Below are positions 53,817 to 63,536 of a stretch of DNA of 64,000 nucleotides, piece after piece. The stretch lies in assembly GCA_030537195.1 (NCBI GenBank), contig JAUNOK010000003.1, positions 78,932-142,931 on the forward strand. The letters are read 5' to 3'. Source of the stretch: Eubacteriales bacterium (lineage in GTDB: Bacteria; Bacillota; Clostridia; Lachnospirales; Lachnospiraceae). Position 1 is the first letter of the stretch. Every line of letters starts with the position of its first letter. The notes beneath the pieces were generated by a model, which saw only the letters and a list, made by a program, of their open reading frames with translations, ran no database searches and had not been told where the DNA came from. The position numbers were made by a program, and so were the translations under genes.

Positions 53817-53868
53817 TTTCCATGACCAATCAACCAATCAGTCAATCATCCAATTATACAGTTAGTAT

Positions 53869-56337
53869 TTAATTACTTGTTTTAACATTCATTACTGAAC
53901 TTCTTACAATCTTACCATCAGAGTCTTTAACATCAATATAAAACTCTCTGTCTCCTGCACTTCCAGCAGTCCATGTTATCTTGTCGTTAGTACTAAAGTT
54001 CTGAACAAGTCCCCAAGTCTTGGTTGTTTTGTTGTATACGACCATCTTATATGTGTAGCCTGCCTTTCCGCCTGCTCCCTCTGCTGTAAATGTTATCTTA
54101 TCTCCCGGCTTTGATGTATTAGCACTTACCGATGTCTTTACTGATAATGCTCCTGAACTTCCGATTGTCACATTAACAACCTTGCTTCTTGTAACATTGC
54201 CGTCGGTATCTTTAACATCTACATAGAACTGTCTTGTTCCATCACTTCCTGCTGTCCATGTATATGTATTCTTACTTCCGAAATCCTGTAACTTAAACCA
54301 CTGGTTTGTTGATGGATTGTAGATTAAGAACTTATATGTGCATCCGCTCTTATTAGTTGATGCTGTAAGTGTAAGCTTATCTCCGGCTGTAACTGTTGTT
54401 GCACTCGGTGTAAGTACTGCTGTCGTTTTACTGTTTTCAATCTTTACGTTCATTGACTGACTTCTTACAACATTGCCATCTGAATCCTTAACATCAACAT
54501 AGAAGTCTCTATCTCCGGCACTGCCTTTTGCCCATGTGCATGTGTTATTACTGCTGTAATCTTGCACTACTCCCCATGTTCCGGTTGTTTTGTTATATAC
54601 AATAAATTTATATGTATAGTCGCATGAACCTCCTGCTGCATTTGCTGTGAATATAACTTGATTATCTGATTCATTCTTGCTGGCTATTACAGAAAGTTCC
54701 TCTTGTCCAGTAAGTGTAACTGTTGCTGATGCCCTTTTTAAATCACCTAATACATCCATAACGTCTACGTATATAATTCTATCTCCCGAACCTGTCATAT
54801 TAAGTGTATATGTGCTAGATGAACTGTAATCACTAAGAAGTGTCCATTTACCAGTCTTTGGGTTGTACATTATAAATTTGTATTTATAATAATATTCACC
54901 GCCTTTAACTCTTGCGCTAAGTTTTTTACCCTCTGTTGTGTTAGTTATACTAATATTTACATACATTTCCTGTGTGATATATTTATATGTATGTCCCTCA
55001 AAGAACTCAATTGATGACACATCAGCATACTCTGTTCCTGTTGTTTGATCCTTCCATTTTGCTCCGGTTTTCATTCCAGATTTCAATTCTTTTACAAATG
55101 TGTCCTTATCCTCAGGAAATTTAGCAGGCATTTTCACGTAGACAAACGCTCTGAAACTATCCGAAACAAACATTTTATCCATCTTAGTAACTTTGCTCAT
55201 ATCAAAGCTGCTTATATCTAAATTACGAAGACCGTAACACAAATAAAACATATTTGACATATCTGTTACGTTACTTGTATTAAAGTTTGCTAAATCAAGT
55301 TTATTTAACTTTTGAGCATTTCCAAACATATAACTCATATTAGTTACGTTTGATGTATCAAAATTGCTCACATCAAGACTTTTTAATTGCGTAGCATTTC
55401 CAAACATATAACTCATATTAGTTACCTTAGATGTATCAAAATTAGATACATCAAGTTCTTCGCATGCGACTTTCTGGAACATTGCACTCATATTAATTAC
55501 GTTTGATGTATCAAATTTGCTGACATCAATATTTTTTAATTCTAGGCAGAGAGAAAACATACCGTCCATACTATTTACTTTACTTGTATTAAAATTAGAT
55601 ACATCCAGGCTTTGAATTTTTTTGCAGTTCTGAAACATATAACTCATACTTGTTACATTTGCAGTATCAAACCCACTTACATCCAATGCTATCAAAGAAC
55701 TACAGTTATTAAACATGAAAAACATGTTCTTAACTTTACTTGTATTAAAGTTAGTTAAATCAAGTTCTGTCAAAGAATTACAATCCGCAAACATACCAGA
55801 CATATTAGTTACATTACTTGTATCTAAACCGCTTACATTCAATTGTGTTAAAAGTTTACATCCCGAGAACATATTTCCCATATCAGTTACATTACTTGTA
55901 TTTAAACCGTCCATATTCAACTCTGTTAATGAACTGCACCCATAAAACATATAACGCATATTCGTTACATTATTTGTATCAAAATTACTCAATCCTTCAA
56001 TTGTCTTTAAAGATGACATATCTTGAAACAATCCATTCAAAGAAGCTCTTTTTTCAAATGTAATCTTTCCGGATATAATTACCTTTTCAATACTTGATAC
56101 ATAGTCTCCCCATGTTCTTGAACCCTGAGCTGTTCCTTCTCCAATAGTGAGCGTTCCATTATCATATGTCCACTTGCAGGTTCCCCACGAACCTGTATAC
56201 ACATCACTGTCAACCGCAGGAATAATCACTGTTTCATTGCTATCTGCTAAAACATTAACTGATGTGTAAGGCATACTTCCCGCAAATAATACCGCAGCCG
56301 ATGCAACTGCCAGACTGCTTTTTAATAACTTTTTCAT
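53869..56337 (-). CDS. DUF285-type repeat surface protein
   Basis: The 822-residue secreted protein has a signal peptide (KKLLKSSLAVASAAVLFAGS). Residues about 70-430 are DUF285/BspA-type repeats with the phrase NTSNVTNMSYMFxxCxxLxxLDVSNFD, around fifteen units. Residues about 455-822 hold four C-terminal repeats of the same kind as in the 1234-residue protein (YKYKFIMYN, YTYKFIVYN, CTYKFLIYN, YTYKMVVYN). The last is almost identical to the last repeat of both neighbours. AGGAAAGGAAA precedes the ATG. It should be exported and surface-associated; no anchor is visible. Confidence 0.87.
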   Translation of the reverse strand: MKKLLKSSLAVASAAVLFAGSMPYTSVNVLADSNETVIIPAVDSDVYTGSWGTCKWTYDNGTLTIGEGTAQGSRTWGDYVSSIEKVIISGKITFEKRASLNGLFQDMSSLKTIEGLSNFDTNNVTNMRYMFYGCSSLTELNMDGLNTSNVTDMGNMFSGCKLLTQLNVSGLDTSNVTNMSGMFADCNSLTELDLTNFNTSKVKNMFFMFNNCSSLIALDVSGFDTANVTSMSYMFQNCKKIQSLDVSNFNTSKVNSMDGMFSLCLELKNIDVSKFDTSNVINMSAMFQKVACEELDVSNFDTSKVTNMSYMFGNATQLKSLDVSNFDTSNVTNMSYMFGNAQKLNKLDLANFNTSNVTDMSNMFYLCYGLRNLDISSFDMSKVTKMDKMFVSDSFRAFVYVKMPAKFPEDKDTFVKELKSGMKTGAKWKDQTTGTEYADVSSIEFFEGHTYKYITQEMYVNISITNTTEGKKLSARVKGGEYYYKYKFIMYNPKTGKWTLLSDYSSSSTYTLNMTGSGDRIIYVDVMDVLGDLKRASATVTLTGQEELSVIASKNESDNQVIFTANAAGGSCDYTYKFIVYNKTTGTWGVVQDYSSNNTCTWAKGSAGDRDFYVDVKDSDGNVVRSQSMNVKIENSKTTAVLTPSATTVTAGDKLTLTASTNKSGCTYKFLIYNPSTNQWFKLQDFGSKNTYTWTAGSDGTRQFYVDVKDTDGNVTRSKVVNVTIGSSGALSVKTSVSANTSKPGDKITFTAEGAGGKAGYTYKMVVYNKTTKTWGLVQNFSTNDKITWTAGSAGDREFYIDVKDSDGKIVRSSVMNVKTSN

Positions 56338-56467
56338 ATAACATATTTCCTTTCCTCATATTTTGAATTTGCTCTTAATAATAAGTAGTAAATAAGCAAA
56401 GTTGAAGCAATGATGTTTCCCATCAAGATTGCCCATGACTCCGCTATATTTATACGCTCTTCTTCAA

Positions 56468-58600
56468 TTAATTACTCGTCTTCACATTCATCACTGAACT
56501 TCTGACAACTTTACCACTTGCATCCTTAACATCTATATAGAATTCTCTGTCTCCTGCACTTCCAGCAGTCCATGTTATCTTGTTATTAGAACTGAAGTTC
56601 TGAACAAGCCCCCATGTCTTAGTTGTCTTGTTGTATACTACCAGCTTGTATGTATAACCTGTCTTTCCGCCCGAAGCCGATGCTGTGAATATTATCTTAT
56701 CTCCCGGCTTTGATGTATTGGCACTTACCGCTGCCTTTACTGATAACGTTCCTTTAATTGTCACATTAACAACCTTACTTCTTGTTACATTGCCGTCGGA
56801 ATCTTTAACATCTACATAGAACTGTCTTGTTCCGGCACTTCCGGCTGTCCATGTGTATGTGTTCTTACTTCCGAAATCCTGCAGCTTAAACCACTGGTTA
56901 GTTGATGGATTGTAGATTAAGAACTTATATGTGCATCCGCTCTTATTAGTTGATGCTGTAAGTGTAAGCTTGTCCCCGGCTGTAACTGTTGATGCACTTG
57001 GTGTAAGTACTGATGTCGGCTTATCAATCTTAATATTAACAGCCTTGCTTCTTACAACCTTTCCGGTGCTGTCCTTAACATCTACATAGAAATCTCTGTC
57101 TCCAGATGTTCCCTTTGTCCACACAAGTGTATTATTCTCTGAAAAATCCTGTATTTTTGCCCATGTATCTGTTGTCTTGTTATATACAAGAAACTTGTAT
57201 GTATGTGTTCCCATTCCGCCCTGTGCATCAGCTGTAAATGTAATAGTGCTGCCGCCATCAGATGCTGTCATAGAAGCCTTAAGCTCATCTCCAAATGTTG
57301 TGCCATCTGTATTAATTCCATAGAAAGTAATCTTCTTATTGCTGCATACATACCATAACACCATTCCATTATGAACAATTGGTTCACAATCTGAAAGCTG
57401 TCCGCTCATTGTATTAATATCACTTATAAGATTACCATTTCCATCAATATAAGCATAATATACTGTATTATCATTTTTAATTGTCCACATAACCATGAAC
57501 TTGTTATTGTTTATCTTCACAAGATATGGAGATGTAACATCATATTTACCGCTTATATCTGTAATCTGATTAGACTTTACAGTTCCATCTTCCTTAGATT
57601 GTGTAAGAATATATATATTTCTTAAGCCTTCCTGCTTTTCCTGATCAAAAGAACTTGCTGCAACAATATATGAAGTATCGCTTATCTCAAAGCCTCCTAT
57701 TGTCGCATTCGTTGTATTATCTCCTATCTGACCTGATATTGTAAGTAAATCTGTAACATCACAACGATTGCTTACTGATGCATGCTGATTACTATCCCAC
57801 CAATATCTTATATTAGAGCAGAACTGTCCTTCAGTAAAATCTGTATTATATTTAATTAATACCAGACTTCTAGGATATGCATCTCCATGGTCTACAGCTA
57901 CAATATGATTACCATCCGTCTTGATGAACTGATTAAATGAATGACTTACATATCCATATGAACTATTACTTACATTAGTAAATGAATCCGTAATCTTCAT
58001 AGTACTTTCATCAAGCTGAATTGTAACATTTGCCTGATGATGATATCCATCTTTTGTTTTATACATTTCATGTGCTGTTCTTATAAAAAGATATCCAGAT
58101 GCTTCTGTCATTCTAAGGCTTCCTGCATCAAATGGACTATATGTGTTACAATCATACAGCCCTGTTGATGTAATTCTGTTCCAGTTCTTATCGTATTTAG
58201 TTATTCTGAAACATTCAACATCTGCCGACTCATCCGGATTATTCTGTCCTGATACAATATAATAAGCATCTTTTCCAGCATAGAATCCACCAAATAAACT
58301 TAGTTCCTTATCAATTGTCCTGCTTTCTGACAGATTAAAATCAGAATCATAATATTCAACGTAATAACCCTTGCTTCCTGAGTATACTCTCATCAGCCGT
58401 CCATCATCACAGCCTACAAGATATGACCTGATAACAGATGCCCATCTGCTGTAATCATGCGAATATGATGTAGATATAAAATCCGAACTGGTTACAATCT
58501 CAGCATCCGCCATCACCACTGACGACGACACAATAACAGTTACAACGCTTAATACTGCAGCAAGTCTGCTCAGTATTTTTTTCATACTTTTGGTCTTCAC
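56468..58600 (-). CDS. secreted protein with propeller-like N-domain and C-terminal shared repeats
   Basis: The 710-residue protein has a signal peptide (KKILSRLAAVLSVVTVIVSSS). Residues about 35-430 form a repetitive beta-rich region with phrases such as DDGRLMRVYSGSKGYYVEYYD, KYDKNWNRITSTGLYD and LIKYNTDFTEGQF, which suggest a beta-propeller, though no blade motif is certain. Residues about 435-710 are three C-terminal repeats of the shared type; the middle one (LTPSASTVTAGDKLTLTA) is nearly identical to one in the 822-residue protein. The start is GTG at 58600 with GAGGAGG eight bases upstream. Same direction and likely same role as its neighbours. Confidence 0.8.
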   Translation of the reverse strand: MKTKSMKKILSRLAAVLSVVTVIVSSSVVMADAEIVTSSDFISTSYSHDYSRWASVIRSYLVGCDDGRLMRVYSGSKGYYVEYYDSDFNLSESRTIDKELSLFGGFYAGKDAYYIVSGQNNPDESADVECFRITKYDKNWNRITSTGLYDCNTYSPFDAGSLRMTEASGYLFIRTAHEMYKTKDGYHHQANVTIQLDESTMKITDSFTNVSNSSYGYVSHSFNQFIKTDGNHIVAVDHGDAYPRSLVLIKYNTDFTEGQFCSNIRYWWDSNQHASVSNRCDVTDLLTISGQIGDNTTNATIGGFEISDTSYIVAASSFDQEKQEGLRNIYILTQSKEDGTVKSNQITDISGKYDVTSPYLVKINNNKFMVMWTIKNDNTVYYAYIDGNGNLISDINTMSGQLSDCEPIVHNGMVLWYVCSNKKITFYGINTDGTTFGDELKASMTASDGGSTITFTADAQGGMGTHTYKFLVYNKTTDTWAKIQDFSENNTLVWTKGTSGDRDFYVDVKDSTGKVVRSKAVNIKIDKPTSVLTPSASTVTAGDKLTLTASTNKSGCTYKFLIYNPSTNQWFKLQDFGSKNTYTWTAGSAGTRQFYVDVKDSDGNVTRSKVVNVTIKGTLSVKAAVSANTSKPGDKIIFTASASGGKTGYTYKLVVYNKTTKTWGLVQNFSSNNKITWTAGSAGDREFYIDVKDASGKVVRSSVMNVKTSN

Positions 58601-58634
58601 GTATTAATCCTCCTCATCTGTTGTCTATTAATAT

Positions 58635-59789
58635 TTATGCAGTTATCTTCATCATCCTTTTTAATTTACGGATAACTTTATGTATAAATATTGTTATCTT
58701 GGATTCTTTTACATATCCTGCTAACTTTGTTATATCATAAGTGTCTATGTTATTAAAGAATATTTCTCTTTTTTTATGCATTGGTACAGAACGTCTTGAA
58801 TCAGCTGTTGAAGGAAGTGCCTTATCAGTCTCAACCTGCTTTATCTGTGACTCATCTGCTATTCTCTGTATCAATTCGCTGCCTTTATCAGAATGCGTAA
58901 GAATAACTGATATTCCTCTATCATCATCAAGCTCTGGCAGTACATTTTCAACTCCCCAAAAATCCCCAATTGTAATATCACTGTTTCTGTTTATATCCTT
59001 AAATCTGCAGTCATGACATGATGGACGCAGGCATATGTTCTTAAGAAACATCTGCATAAATATATCTTCATTAAGGTCTCTGCAGTATTCTTTTCCATTA
59101 TCGAATTCCAGTTTTACGCTAAAGAGACGCCAACCCTTGCTCTTATCTCTGAAGCTTATCTTTCTTACTGCTGCCCCAGCCTGTTTCTCCTGATAATCAA
59201 GATATTTCTTCCATAACTTCGGGCTTGGAACTCCATGGCACAGTATATCAATTGTAATAAGATTATCATATTCTCTGCCCAGAATATTTTTTAATGCCTC
59301 TATCTGACATGCTGTTCCTGAATAAAGCACAAGCCTGCCTTTTTTTAATTCATTCTGTGCTTCTATGTATGTATTCTCTGTATTACTCTGCAGATATTTG
59401 CTGCCTCTGAGTTTTTCAAGTCCTTCCCTGCTCTCCACTCCAATATGATGAACCATCATATTCTCGTCAAATGAAGCACCAAATACAATTCCGCCCTGCT
59501 CTATAACTAACTGGGCTATAAGGCTGAATACACCGCCCGATGAACTGTTCTTTCTGATATTATCATCCTTAGCAAGTATTCCAAGAGTCTCTGTCTTTCC
59601 CGTCTTAGAAGTCTTATTAAGAATCGGACAGACTTTTTCGCACATTCCGCATCTTACACATTCCTGAACCATGATTTCAGGATACCAGAAGCCTTCATTA
59701 TCTGCTTTCATCTTAATACAATTAACAGGACACTGCACCTCACATGCTCTGCATCCACAGCAGTCCTTTTTATCAATTATATTAATCAT
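58635..59789 (-). CDS. ferredoxin / F420-hydrogenase beta-subunit-like protein of a polysaccharide cluster
   Basis: The 384-residue protein begins with two 4Fe-4S ferredoxin motifs (Cys residues 10-24 in DCCGCRACEVQCPVNC, and 44-54 in CVRCGMCEKVCP). FrhB-type N- and C-domains follow (ILAKDDNIRKNSSSGGVFSLIAQ, YSGTACQIEALKNIL, DILCHGVPSPKLWKKY, CHDCRF, ITIGDFWG). Such proteins recur beside polysaccharide pyruvyl transferases in wall-glycan clusters, with unknown reaction. A redox step on a sugar or carrier is an inference. It is 21 bases downstream of the flippase. Confidence 0.87.
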   Translation of the reverse strand: MINIIDKKDCCGCRACEVQCPVNCIKMKADNEGFWYPEIMVQECVRCGMCEKVCPILNKTSKTGKTETLGILAKDDNIRKNSSSGGVFSLIAQLVIEQGGIVFGASFDENMMVHHIGVESREGLEKLRGSKYLQSNTENTYIEAQNELKKGRLVLYSGTACQIEALKNILGREYDNLITIDILCHGVPSPKLWKKYLDYQEKQAGAAVRKISFRDKSKGWRLFSVKLEFDNGKEYCRDLNEDIFMQMFLKNICLRPSCHDCRFKDINRNSDITIGDFWGVENVLPELDDDRGISVILTHSDKGSELIQRIADESQIKQVETDKALPSTADSRRSVPMHKKREIFFNNIDTYDITKLAGYVKESKITIFIHKVIRKLKRMMKITA

Positions 59790-59810
59790 ATCTTTCCCCG
59801 CTCTTTCTTC

Positions 59811-61361
59811 TTACATTAATTTCTTTAAAAAAGCAACTTTACCCTTAAGCATTTTATCTGCAAGTACTGCAGTTTGCTTAAATTCACTCATCCTGTGATA
59901 TGCAGCCAGATATATCACATTAGGAACTATAAGACATATAACACCCTTTATAATAATCTGCATTACTGCTCCTGTTTTAACAAGACTGCATAAAACATAT
60001 GTTACAACTGCAGCAACTGCAGTAACTGCAACATATAATAACAATTTCTTTACATACTGCATCATCTGGTCTTTCGTAAATATTACTGTAAAGAGGTTAT
60101 GTAACAGCCACGGCATGCCTATAAAAAGTGTAGATATTACTGTTGATATAATTACTCCGTATATGCCCCAGAACTGAACCATCAAAAGATTCATTATAAG
60201 ATTTGCCAGTGCCGTTACAAGCGGTCTGAATCTGTCTTCGTGCCACATTCCTGCAGCGTCCTTGTATGTTGTAAATAACTGGTTGACCTCATACACAAAA
60301 TAATATATGCATAAAAACACTACTGCCAGAAAGTTTAACTTCAACTCACTTCCAACCCATATCTCCATAAACGGCTGATACAGACACAGCAGACATATAG
60401 CACAGAATCCCGCTATCCACGTTATTATAAGTGTGAATTTTCTAAGATCTGCAAAATTCTTTTCTTTGGTTTCAACGATTATGCTGTTTCCAATTCCCGC
60501 AGTACATGCTGCAAATATAATTGTCACAATGCTTATTATTGAATTCATTATAAAGAAATAATTCTGATATATTGCAAGCATTGTCAATCCAAGAAATGCT
60601 GATATTACTATGGTATCAGCTGAATTAACTATTACCACACCTAATTTGGATGTAAATAAATCCCTTATTCTTCTGTTAATACCTGATATAACTTCTTTTG
60701 AAAGATTTCCCTCAGGTCTGTAATCAGGATACATGCGGGTTGTTACAACCGCTGTAAGTATATTTGTCAATGCCTGCGTTGCCAGCGAAACGATTATATA
60801 AGCATAATAATTTTTCAAAAAACATAAAGTGAAGAACTGCACTATATACTGTAATGTATTGGTAACAAGAGTAACCTTACTTGCCACATCTGTTCTCTGA
60901 TGTGCATCAAGCAGGCAGTTTTTATACGCAAACAGCCAGTACGAAAGCACTGTAACCGACAGATTTAATATGTACAAAACATATATATTAATATCCACTG
61001 GAACATCGCTTTTTATTAATTTCGGAATAAAAGGCACAAGGCATAATCCTAAAAATGCTATTATTATTCCTATTACTCTGTAATATGTGCGGTACAGCTT
61101 CATTAATGCACATATCATTTTCTTATCATCTACTGCTATCGGCTTGTACATGCTGTACACCATAGCACTTCCAACACCTAATTCAGCCAGATTAAGAACC
61201 TGTAGAATAGATGTAAATAAGCTGTTAAGTCCCAGATACTGGATACCCATGTAATATATCATAAGTGTACGCATGATAAACGGCATAACTATCTGATATA
61301 TCTTAAGCATGCAGCCAAACACTATGTTACGGCCCGCATTTTTAGTTCTGTCTATTTTCAT
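59811..61361 (-). CDS. Wzx-type polysaccharide flippase
   Basis: The 516-residue protein has about 12-14 membrane helices and the MOP/Wzx layout: KNAGRNIVFGCMLKIYQIVMPFIMRTLMIYYMG at the start, GLNSLFTSILQVLNLAELGVGSAMVYSMYKPI, YAYIIVSLATQAL, and a C-terminal helix set. It should flip lipid-linked oligosaccharide units to the outside. The ATG at 61361 begins two bases after the stop of the pyruvyl transferase gene, with GGGTGG in front. It is part of a five-gene polysaccharide run. Confidence 0.9.
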   Translation of the reverse strand: MKIDRTKNAGRNIVFGCMLKIYQIVMPFIMRTLMIYYMGIQYLGLNSLFTSILQVLNLAELGVGSAMVYSMYKPIAVDDKKMICALMKLYRTYYRVIGIIIAFLGLCLVPFIPKLIKSDVPVDINIYVLYILNLSVTVLSYWLFAYKNCLLDAHQRTDVASKVTLVTNTLQYIVQFFTLCFLKNYYAYIIVSLATQALTNILTAVVTTRMYPDYRPEGNLSKEVISGINRRIRDLFTSKLGVVIVNSADTIVISAFLGLTMLAIYQNYFFIMNSIISIVTIIFAACTAGIGNSIIVETKEKNFADLRKFTLIITWIAGFCAICLLCLYQPFMEIWVGSELKLNFLAVVFLCIYYFVYEVNQLFTTYKDAAGMWHEDRFRPLVTALANLIMNLLMVQFWGIYGVIISTVISTLFIGMPWLLHNLFTVIFTKDQMMQYVKKLLLYVAVTAVAAVVTYVLCSLVKTGAVMQIIIKGVICLIVPNVIYLAAYHRMSEFKQTAVLADKMLKGKVAFLKKLM

Positions 61362-61362
61362 T

Positions 61363-62562
61363 TTAATTATTTCCACCCTTATGATTTAAAAGACTGTCTT
61401 TTATAAATGTTATTGATTTCTTTCTCTGCTCATTAATCATATTATCAAATGTGCTAAAATCAATATCATTAACATTACCGTCAAATACCTGCTCCTGTGC
61501 ATCTATTAATCTGTCAGACAATCCATATGTATTAAGTAAATCAACTACTCTGGAATTCATTGACTTAATTCCATCTGCACTCTGTCTTGTCAGTGTATAG
61601 AAAGGCCTATGGAATATTAACGAAAATACTGTTGCATGGAAAGAGTCTGTAATTACTACCGATGCGCCTGCAATATAATCTATAAAATCTTTTGGCGAAT
61701 AATCCATTACTGCTTTATCCGCAAACTCTTTATCCTCATCCCTGAAATAATTGATTGCATGTGCAAAATTAATTATTTTCATAGATGTTTTTCTGCTTAA
61801 TTCTTCTGCAAACTCTCTGTTTGCTTTATCTTGTCCAAGAAAATATGTGAATATATATGGTGTTTTATCAATCTTATTATCCTCTTTATGTACTAATGCT
61901 TTCCAATCCTCATCTGTAAGCATAAGTGTCGGGTCTAATACAACCTGTGAATCAATTCCTGTATATTTTTTTATTATGTCTGCTGCCGACTTTTCTCTTA
62001 CTGATACAGAATCAAAATTCTTAAGCCCGCCAAGCATTTCAACAAACCAGTCCTTAAAACCGCTGTTCTTTCCAATACTTGCCGCATATGAAATCTTAGG
62101 ATAGTCATCCGGCACAAACTGAAGCATATTTATCATCATGTTATTCTTATCAATATAGTCATCATTCCACACCTGATCACTTCCAACTATATATCCTGAA
62201 TAATCTTTAAGACTTTCCTTTATGTTGTCCGGTGTATATATCTGACTGCTGTGAGGTATCTCCTGCATGAAATCTCTCATATGCTTCTGACGCTTTTCTA
62301 TATCAGCTGATATCACATTTTTACGCCATTCCATCTCTCGGTTATGCTTTGTTGCCTTTATCTCCGCAGCCGGATTCTTTATCATGCGGATTGCTTTACT
62401 TGTTAATTTTCTGCTAAAGCTGACAGGCTCTTTCTTATAATGCCACACTGACAGCTGTTCTGACTCAATTCCGTTATCTTCAAGTGTCTTTTGTAATGCG
62501 TAGGCCTGAAGAAGCCCGCCAATATTATAATTGTTATAATATAAAGTTATAATTCCAATCAT
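61363..62562 (-). CDS. polysaccharide pyruvyl transferase family protein
   Basis: The 399-residue protein starts MIGIITLYYNNYNIGGLLQAYALQK, typical of the PS_pyruv_trans family, with YIVGSDQVWNDDY, YAASIGKNSGFKDWF, SVREKSAADIIKKYTG, VLDPTLMLTDEDW and VITDSFHATVFSLIFHRPFY. It would add a pyruvate ketal to a surface glycan or act on a related donor. ATG 62562 has GAGG six bases upstream. It lies between the GT2 and flippase genes. Confidence 0.9.
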   Translation of the reverse strand: MIGIITLYYNNYNIGGLLQAYALQKTLEDNGIESEQLSVWHYKKEPVSFSRKLTSKAIRMIKNPAAEIKATKHNREMEWRKNVISADIEKRQKHMRDFMQEIPHSSQIYTPDNIKESLKDYSGYIVGSDQVWNDDYIDKNNMMINMLQFVPDDYPKISYAASIGKNSGFKDWFVEMLGGLKNFDSVSVREKSAADIIKKYTGIDSQVVLDPTLMLTDEDWKALVHKEDNKIDKTPYIFTYFLGQDKANREFAEELSRKTSMKIINFAHAINYFRDEDKEFADKAVMDYSPKDFIDYIAGASVVITDSFHATVFSLIFHRPFYTLTRQSADGIKSMNSRVVDLLNTYGLSDRLIDAQEQVFDGNVNDIDFSTFDNMINEQRKKSITFIKDSLLNHKGGNN

Positions 62563-62574
62563 ATATGTCCTCAT

Positions 62575-63531
62575 TTATACACTTAATAAATTACTCATAC
62601 TCTGTAATAATACCGGAGATATTTTATATATCATTAAATATATTCTATATTTCTTTCTCAGCAGATGTTTCTGCCTGCCAAGATATTGTACAGTTTCTTT
62701 TTGCAGACTACGGATTTTCTTTTCTTTAGCATAGGCAATTAATGTCTTCATATATAAATCTGCTGACACAGCATCATACTGAATTTCCTTATTAACACCC
62801 ATATCTGTTACAATATTTTCTATCTCTTTCGCTGCAAGATTCCACGAATCCATAACCTCTGCTGTCACTTTATGACTCAGGCTCGTTTCATTATCTATAT
62901 TGTAATGATACAATCTATCACAGCAGTATGTTCCATTCTCAATATGAGCCATATATCTGCAGCAAAACAGCATGTCCTCCCACATAATATATGAATTGTT
63001 AAATGTTATATCGTACTTTTCAATTATTGACTTCTTAAATAACTTATTCCACAGATATCCGTAACACGCTTCTTCTGGCGGATAACCAGGCATAAGCATC
63101 CTTTTTAATACCTCAAGCCTGTCACATCTGACCGCTCCTTTAGAATCACTGCCTGTTTCTGCGTCATCCGATATGCTGTATCCGCATATTGACACATCTG
63201 CGCCAGCAATTCCACTCACTAATCTTTCAACAAGCACAGGCTCTATCCAGTCATCCGAATCCACAAAACATATATATTCGCCATCAGCATACTTAAGTCC
63301 TGCATTTCTTGCACTTCCTGCGCCAAGATTCTGCTGATGAATAACATTTACCTGTTTATATTCTGCTGCATATTCATCGCATAAATCAACAGAACCATCT
63401 CGTGAGCCATCATCTATAAGTATTATCTGAATATTATGATATGTCTGTCCCAATATACTTTTTACACATCTTTCAAGCCAATGCTCACTATTGTATACTG
63501 GGACAATAATCGATACCAAATTATTTACCAT
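62575..63531 (-). CDS. glycosyltransferase family 2
   Basis: The 318-residue GT2 enzyme has LVSIIVPVYNSEHWLERC, the DDGSRDGS motif near 40-47, AGSARNAGLKYADGEYICFVDSDDW with DSDD at 91-94, and WEDMLFCCRYM, the ED motif. It adds a sugar to a growing lipid-linked glycan at the inner membrane face; donor and acceptor are unknown. The ATG at 63531 is preferred over a TTG three codons before. The stop of the polymerase gene overlaps the upstream region by a few bases, so translation is likely coupled. Confidence 0.92.
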   Translation of the reverse strand: MVNNLVSIIVPVYNSEHWLERCVKSILGQTYHNIQIILIDDGSRDGSVDLCDEYAAEYKQVNVIHQQNLGAGSARNAGLKYADGEYICFVDSDDWIEPVLVERLVSGIAGADVSICGYSISDDAETGSDSKGAVRCDRLEVLKRMLMPGYPPEEACYGYLWNKLFKKSIIEKYDITFNNSYIMWEDMLFCCRYMAHIENGTYCCDRLYHYNIDNETSLSHKVTAEVMDSWNLAAKEIENIVTDMGVNKEIQYDAVSADLYMKTLIAYAKEKKIRSLQKETVQYLGRQKHLLRKKYRIYLMIYKISPVLLQSMSNLLSV

Positions 63532-63536
63532 ATATG

